64,000 nucleotides of DNA from Streptomyces sp. NBC_00775 (GTDB taxonomy: Bacteria > Actinomycetota > Actinomycetes > Streptomycetales > Streptomycetaceae), in contig NZ_CP108938.1 in assembly GCF_036347135.1 (NCBI RefSeq), positions 6,696,001 through 6,760,000 on the forward strand. The letters run 5' to 3'. The notes beneath the pieces were generated by a model. That model was not told the origin of the DNA, searched no databases, and worked only from the letters and a program-made list of their open reading frames with translations. The translations under genes and the position numbers were made by a program. This document shows, piece after piece, positions 60,805-64,000 of this stretch (position 1 is the stretch's first letter; every line of letters starts with the position of its first letter).

Positions 60805-62223
60805 TCAGCCCCGCTCCCGAAGCACCAGCACACTCACCGCCGCCAGCATCGCGAGCCCGGCGGAGACACCGATCGCGATGTCCGCGCCGTGTGCGAGCCC
60901 ACCCGTGGAGGTCACCAGCGCGATCGTGAGGGCGACGCCCGCGCAGGAACCGATGTAGCGGAACGTCTGCTGAGCCCCCGACCCCATCGCGGCCCGCTGT
61001 ACCGGCACGGACTCGACCGCGAGCAGCGGCAGCGCGGCGTTCAGGAGGCCGCTGCCCACGCCCGCGATGACCAGGCCGGGGAGCAGCCGGAGCCAGGAAC
61101 CCGCGTCCACGGCACCCAGCATCGCCAGGACCCCGACCGCGTGGAGGGTGAAGCCGAGGGTCAGTTGGTGGCGCGGTGAGACCCGGCCCGCGAGGCGCCG
61201 GGCCTGGAGGGCGACCGTGAAGGAGAGGCCGGACCAGAGCAGGAACAGCCACGCCGTGTCCATCGCGGACAGCCCGAGCGTCCGCTGGAGCAGTGCCGGC
61301 AGGAAGCTGAACAGGCCGATCACCGCGAGGCCCGTGAAGAGTCCGCCCGCGGACGAGGCGAGGAAGCGGCGGTGCCGGAGCAGGCCGAGGTCGATCATGG
61401 GCGTACGGCTGCGGCGCTCGACGACGACGAACGCGGACGTCAGCACGAGGAACGCCAGCACCAGGAGCCCCACCGGTGCGCGCAGCCAGCCGTCGCGGCC
61501 CAGCGTCAGTGCCGCGACCAGGGACACCAGCGCGAGGCCGAACGTCAGCGCCCCCGCCAGGTCGGGACGGCCGCCCCGTGGCGCGCGGGACTCGGTGAGT
61601 GCCCGGGCGCTGAGCAGAGCGACGATCAGCGCGGCGGCGCCCAGCACCGCGTACGCCGCCCGCCAGTCCCACCCCGCTATCGCGCCCGCGATCAGCGGGC
61701 CCACCGCGATGCCGCCGCTGACGAAGGCGCCCCAGACGCCGGTCGCGTGCAGGCGTCCGCGGGGGGTCGGGAAGGCGTGCACGATCAGCCCCAGGCTGCT
61801 GGCGAGGATCGCCGCGCTCGCCGCGCCCTGCGCGATACGGGTGAGGGTGAACAGGAGGGTTGAGTTCGCGAGCGCGCCCAGTGCCGTGGTGATGCCGAGC
61901 GCGACCGTGCCGGCCAGGAAGATCCGGCGGCGGCCGTAGTCGTCCGCGAGGCTGCCGGCGACCAGGAGCAGCGCGGCCAGGCCCAGCGGGGTGCCGTTGA
62001 GCAGCCAGGCCTGGGCGGAGACCGAGGTGTGCAGGGTGGCGACGGTGTCGGGGAGCGTGACCATCGGCGCCGTGTAGGTCATGAGGGCCACGGCGGTGGC
62101 GGCGCTGGTCAGGGCGAGGGTGGGGGCCGCGCGCGGGGTGTCCGCGGCCGAGGGTGCGGAGGCGGAGGGCGCGTCGGAGGAAGTCGGGTGCGTGGTGGTG
62201 GCGGTCCGGTCGAGCCCGGTCAT
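60805..62223 (-). CDS. MFS transporter (DHA2-type drug efflux)
   Basis: 472 residues from ATG 62223, preceded by GGGCAGG; ATG 62289 would add 22 residues and place the start inside the operator. About 13-14 helices. Motif A equivalent LLVAGSLADDYGRRRIFLAGT and the motif C-like GGIAVGPLIAGAIAGWDWRAAYAVLG place it in the drug:H+ antiporter family. Divergent from an HxlR regulator; the operators at 62279 and 62324 flank both starts. Substrate unknown. Confidence 0.87.
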   Translation of the reverse strand: MTGLDRTATTTHPTSSDAPSASAPSAADTPRAAPTLALTSAATAVALMTYTAPMVTLPDTVATLHTSVSAQAWLLNGTPLGLAALLLVAGSLADDYGRRRIFLAGTVALGITTALGALANSTLLFTLTRIAQGAASAAILASSLGLIVHAFPTPRGRLHATGVWGAFVSGGIAVGPLIAGAIAGWDWRAAYAVLGAAALIVALLSARALTESRAPRGGRPDLAGALTFGLALVSLVAALTLGRDGWLRAPVGLLVLAFLVLTSAFVVVERRSRTPMIDLGLLRHRRFLASSAGGLFTGLAVIGLFSFLPALLQRTLGLSAMDTAWLFLLWSGLSFTVALQARRLAGRVSPRHQLTLGFTLHAVGVLAMLGAVDAGSWLRLLPGLVIAGVGSGLLNAALPLLAVESVPVQRAAMGSGAQQTFRYIGSCAGVALTIALVTSTGGLAHGADIAIGVSAGLAMLAAVSVLVLRERG

Positions 62224-62278
62224 GGCCTGCCCTTTCGGAACGGGTGGAACGGGTGGAGGGAGAGATGGACGCGCGGTG

Positions 62279-62295
62279 GGTTCGGTCATTGAACC
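62279..62295. promoter_or_regulatory. Operator copy 1: GGTTCGGTCATTGAACC
   Basis: A 17-bp dyad (GGTTC-N7-GAACC) upstream of the MFS gene, matching a second copy 45 bp away. Confidence 0.65.
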
Positions 62296-62323
62296 CACTC
62301 ACTGGCTCGACCGTAACACCCTA

Positions 62324-62340
62324 GGTTCGTTCACTGAACC
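62324..62340. promoter_or_regulatory. Operator copy 2: GGTTCGTTCACTGAACC
   Basis: The same GGTTC-N7-GAACC dyad 31 bp upstream of the HxlR start. The pair fits autoregulation and repression of the MFS gene by HxlR. Confidence 0.65.
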
Positions 62341-62370
62341 AAGAAGTCGAAAAGTGGCTACAGTGGGGGC

Positions 62371-62928
62371 ATGGCTCTGGGCAAGGACTACGCGACGCAG
62401 GAGTGCTCGATCGCCCGCGCGCTCGAAGTTGTCGGCGAGCGCTGGACGCTCCTCGTCATCCGCGACGCGCTCTACGGCGTACGGCGCTACAACGACTTCC
62501 TGGGCCACCTCGGCATCCCGCGCGCCGTCCTGGCGGCCCGTCTCCAGACGCTCACCGCCGAGGGCATCCTCGAAAAGCGCCGCTACCAGGAGTCGCCGCC
62601 GCGCGACGAGTACGTCATCACCGATCGGGGCATCGCGCTCTGGCCCACCCTGCGCTCGCTCGGCCTGTGGGGCCGCGAGCACTTCAGCGAGACCCAGCTG
62701 CGCGTCTTCCGCCACGCGACCTGCGGCACGGAGCTCGGCCCGTACGGAGAATGCTCCGTCTGCGGAACCGTCGTACCCGTTCCGGACGTCGAAATGGTGC
62801 CGGGCCCCGGGCTCGATCCGGACCCGGCGGATCCGATCAGCCGGGCACTGCTCAAGCCGAAGCGGTTGCTCGAACCGATCGCGATCGAGACGGATTCGGC
62901 GAAGCTGGTCGCGGCGGATCCTGTATAA
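62371..62928 (+). CDS. HxlR family transcriptional regulator
   Basis: 185 residues. CSIARALEVVGERWTLLVIRDALYGVRRYNDFLGHLGIPRAVLAARLQTLTAEGILEKRRYQESPPRDEYVITDRG is the full HxlR winged helix. A C-terminal extension of ~65 residues contains a possible zinc knuckle (Cys-x15ish-Cys-x2-Cys in ATCGTELGPYGECSVCG). It should bind the GGTTC-N7-GAACC dyads and control the divergent MFS gene. Confidence 0.87.
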   Translation: MALGKDYATQECSIARALEVVGERWTLLVIRDALYGVRRYNDFLGHLGIPRAVLAARLQTLTAEGILEKRRYQESPPRDEYVITDRGIALWPTLRSLGLWGREHFSETQLRVFRHATCGTELGPYGECSVCGTVVPVPDVEMVPGPGLDPDPADPISRALLKPKRLLEPIAIETDSAKLVAADPV

Positions 62929-62986
62929 CGGCAGGACGTGCGGAGACGAATGCACGTGCGAGACACGAGAGGCGAGAGGAGCAGCG

Positions 62987-63304
62987 ATGATCCGTAGCTG
63001 GGCGAACATGCGTCCCGCCGCCGTGCTGCTGCTTCTGCTCCTTGAGGTCGCCCTGCTCGACACCGGCAGCCTCTCCGCCGCCGTCGCCGTGGCGTTCACC
63101 GCGACCGCCGCGGCCGGTTCCGCGCTCGCCGTCTGCGCCCTCATCGGCTCGCGCTGCGCGCCCGCCGTCCCCCGTACGCGGGTACGGACGGCCCTCCGCG
63201 ACCGTGAGCACCGTACGGCGTTCCTGCCCCAACGCGATCCCGACGCATCGGGGCGTACGCGCCCCCGAGCCCCCGGGCGTGCCCTCCTGACGGCCGCCGC
63301 GTAG
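62987..63304 (+). CDS. DUF6412-type small membrane protein
   Basis: 105 residues from ATG 62987, GAGAGGAG directly upstream. Two hydrophobic stretches (AAVLLLLLLEVALLDTGSLSAAV and TATAAAGSALAVCALIG) followed by a basic tail rich in Arg. In Streptomyces this small protein regularly precedes a YidC/Oxa1 gene, as here. Function unknown. Confidence 0.65.
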   Translation: MIRSWANMRPAAVLLLLLLEVALLDTGSLSAAVAVAFTATAAAGSALAVCALIGSRCAPAVPRTRVRTALRDREHRTAFLPQRDPDASGRTRPRAPGRALLTAAA

Positions 63305-63307
63305 GGA

Positions 63308-63339
63308 CTCTCCGGATCTCCGGATCTCCGGATCTCGGG
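63308..63339 (+). repeat. 8-bp tandem repeat TCTCCGGA, about four copies
   Basis: TCTCCGGA three times then TCTCGGGA, just after the DUF6412-type stop. Confidence 0.85.
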
Positions 63340-63429
63340 ATCTCCGTAATTCCGTAGCTGGACCCCTGCGTGGGGCCGTCATGCCGCATTCCGTAACCCG
63401 GCACGACGAGACCCCCGGAGGGTTCACCC

Positions 63430-64000
63430 ATGTCCACGTTCATGTCCGCTTTCGCGAGCCTGGTCGAGCAGCTCGCCGATCTGCTCCAGCCCTTGTTCCA
63501 CGCCTCGGCGGCGGCTGCCGCGATCGTCCTGTTCACCGCGCTCGTACGGCTGCTCGTGCATCCCCTGTCGCGGGCCTCGGCGCGCGGACAGCGTGCCCGT
63601 GCGGCGCTCCAGCCGCAGATCGCGGAGCTGCGCAAGAAGCACGGCAAGGACCGTGAGAAGTTCCAGAAGGCGCTGATGGAGCTGCACGCACAGGAGAAGG
63701 TGTCGCCGCTGTCCGGATGTCTGCCCAGTCTGTTCCAGATGCCGGCCTTCTTTCTCCTCTACCACCTGTTCTCCAGCTCGACGATCGGCGGCGAGGCCAA
63801 CGCCCTGCTCGGGCACAAGCTGTTTGCCGCACCGCTCGGCGGCCGGTGGGCGGACGCGCTCGGCGACGGCGGGGTCTTCGGGGCGCAGGGCCTCGTCTAC
63901 CTCGCCCTCTTCGCTGTCGTCGCGGCCGTCGCCGCCTTCAACTACCGGCGTACGAAGCGGATGATGGCGACGAGCGCTCCGGTGGCCGTGGCCGATGGTG
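63430..64000 (+). CDS. yidC: YidC/Oxa1 membrane protein insertase (3' end outside window)
   Basis: ATG 63430 follows GGAGG; the frame is open to the right edge (190 codons visible). The Oxa1 core is clear: SAAAAAIVLFTALVRLLVHPLSRAS, the charged QPQIAELRKKHGKDREKFQKALMEL, then VSPLSGCLPSLFQMPAFFLLYHLFS and AQGLVYLALFAVVAAVAAFNYRR. It is the shorter, actinobacterial second-copy type of YidC without a large extracytoplasmic domain. It inserts membrane proteins independently of, or with, Sec. Confidence 0.88.
   Translation, partial: MSTFMSAFASLVEQLADLLQPLFHASAAAAAIVLFTALVRLLVHPLSRASARGQRARAALQPQIAELRKKHGKDREKFQKALMELHAQEKVSPLSGCLPSLFQMPAFFLLYHLFSSSTIGGEANALLGHKLFAAPLGGRWADALGDGGVFGAQGLVYLALFAVVAAVAAFNYRRTKRMMATSAPVAVADG

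Overview
The window is chromosomal DNA from a Streptomyces species. GC content is very high throughout and coding regions are strongly biased to G/C at third positions. Diagnostic genes include an SsgA-like sporulation regulator, a class E sortase, GlcNAc phosphotransferase genes with DasR-type operators, and a cysO-mec-cysM cysteine pathway. From memory, the gene order matches S. coelicolor around SCO2890-SCO2925. The clpS/DUF2017/mec/cysO/cysM/MBL/rph/rdgB backbone also mirrors the Mycobacterium tuberculosis Rv1331-Rv1341 block.

Layout. Positions 1-2139 hold the end of a TagC-like beta-propeller protein and a three-gene cobalt-type nitrile hydratase/thiocyanate hydrolase set with a split beta subunit. 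Positions 2175-8736 hold a TPR protein, a GlcD-type FAD oxidase, SsgG, two RDD membrane proteins and a small membrane protein. A secreted M6 metalloprotease (9177-11528) follows, then the NAD-salvage pair pncA-pncB. Positions 14244-20790 are the conserved clpS, DUF2017, amino-acid permease, mec, leader peptide, cysO, cysM, PemK-domain and MBL block.

The most striking accessory element is at 20857-24591 on the minus strand. It encodes a 63-residue precursor peptide, a C39-peptidase ABC transporter and a SunS-like family 2 glycosyltransferase, which is the minimal gene set of a glycocin (S-glycosylated bacteriocin). It is wedged between the MBL gene and the GlcNAc PTS genes nagE2/nagE1/nagF. 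A DasR-like half-conserved dre site lies just upstream of the precursor.

Positions 28208-36640 hold rph, a lipoprotein, rdgB, tRNA-Leu(UAG), two paralogous HNH endonucleases, a GNAT protein, bcp, a GroES-like protein, an SMR exporter preceded by a guanidine-III riboswitch, and a bifunctional penicillin-binding protein. Positions 36843-40451 hold an ABC-2 exporter and a DUF1707 protein. Positions 40585-49557 are a run of hydrolase, DUF445, VOC, GlxA-type and MarR regulators (the MarR gene with a striking operator array), a duplicated tautomerase and a methyltransferase.

Positions 49610-56134 look like an accessory island with somewhat lower GC. It holds a CorA-type transporter, a lipoprotein, an HTH-TPR regulator, a HAD phosphatase and an SBD-SRA-HNH type IV restriction enzyme. 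The window closes with a SEC-C/TPR protein, a GH30 glycosidase, a sortase, a divergent MFS/HxlR pair sharing two matching operators, a small membrane protein and the start of a YidC/Oxa1 insertase that runs off the end.

Start codons were chosen from ribosome-binding sites and family length. Coordinates of inferred regulatory sites come from reading dyads by eye.
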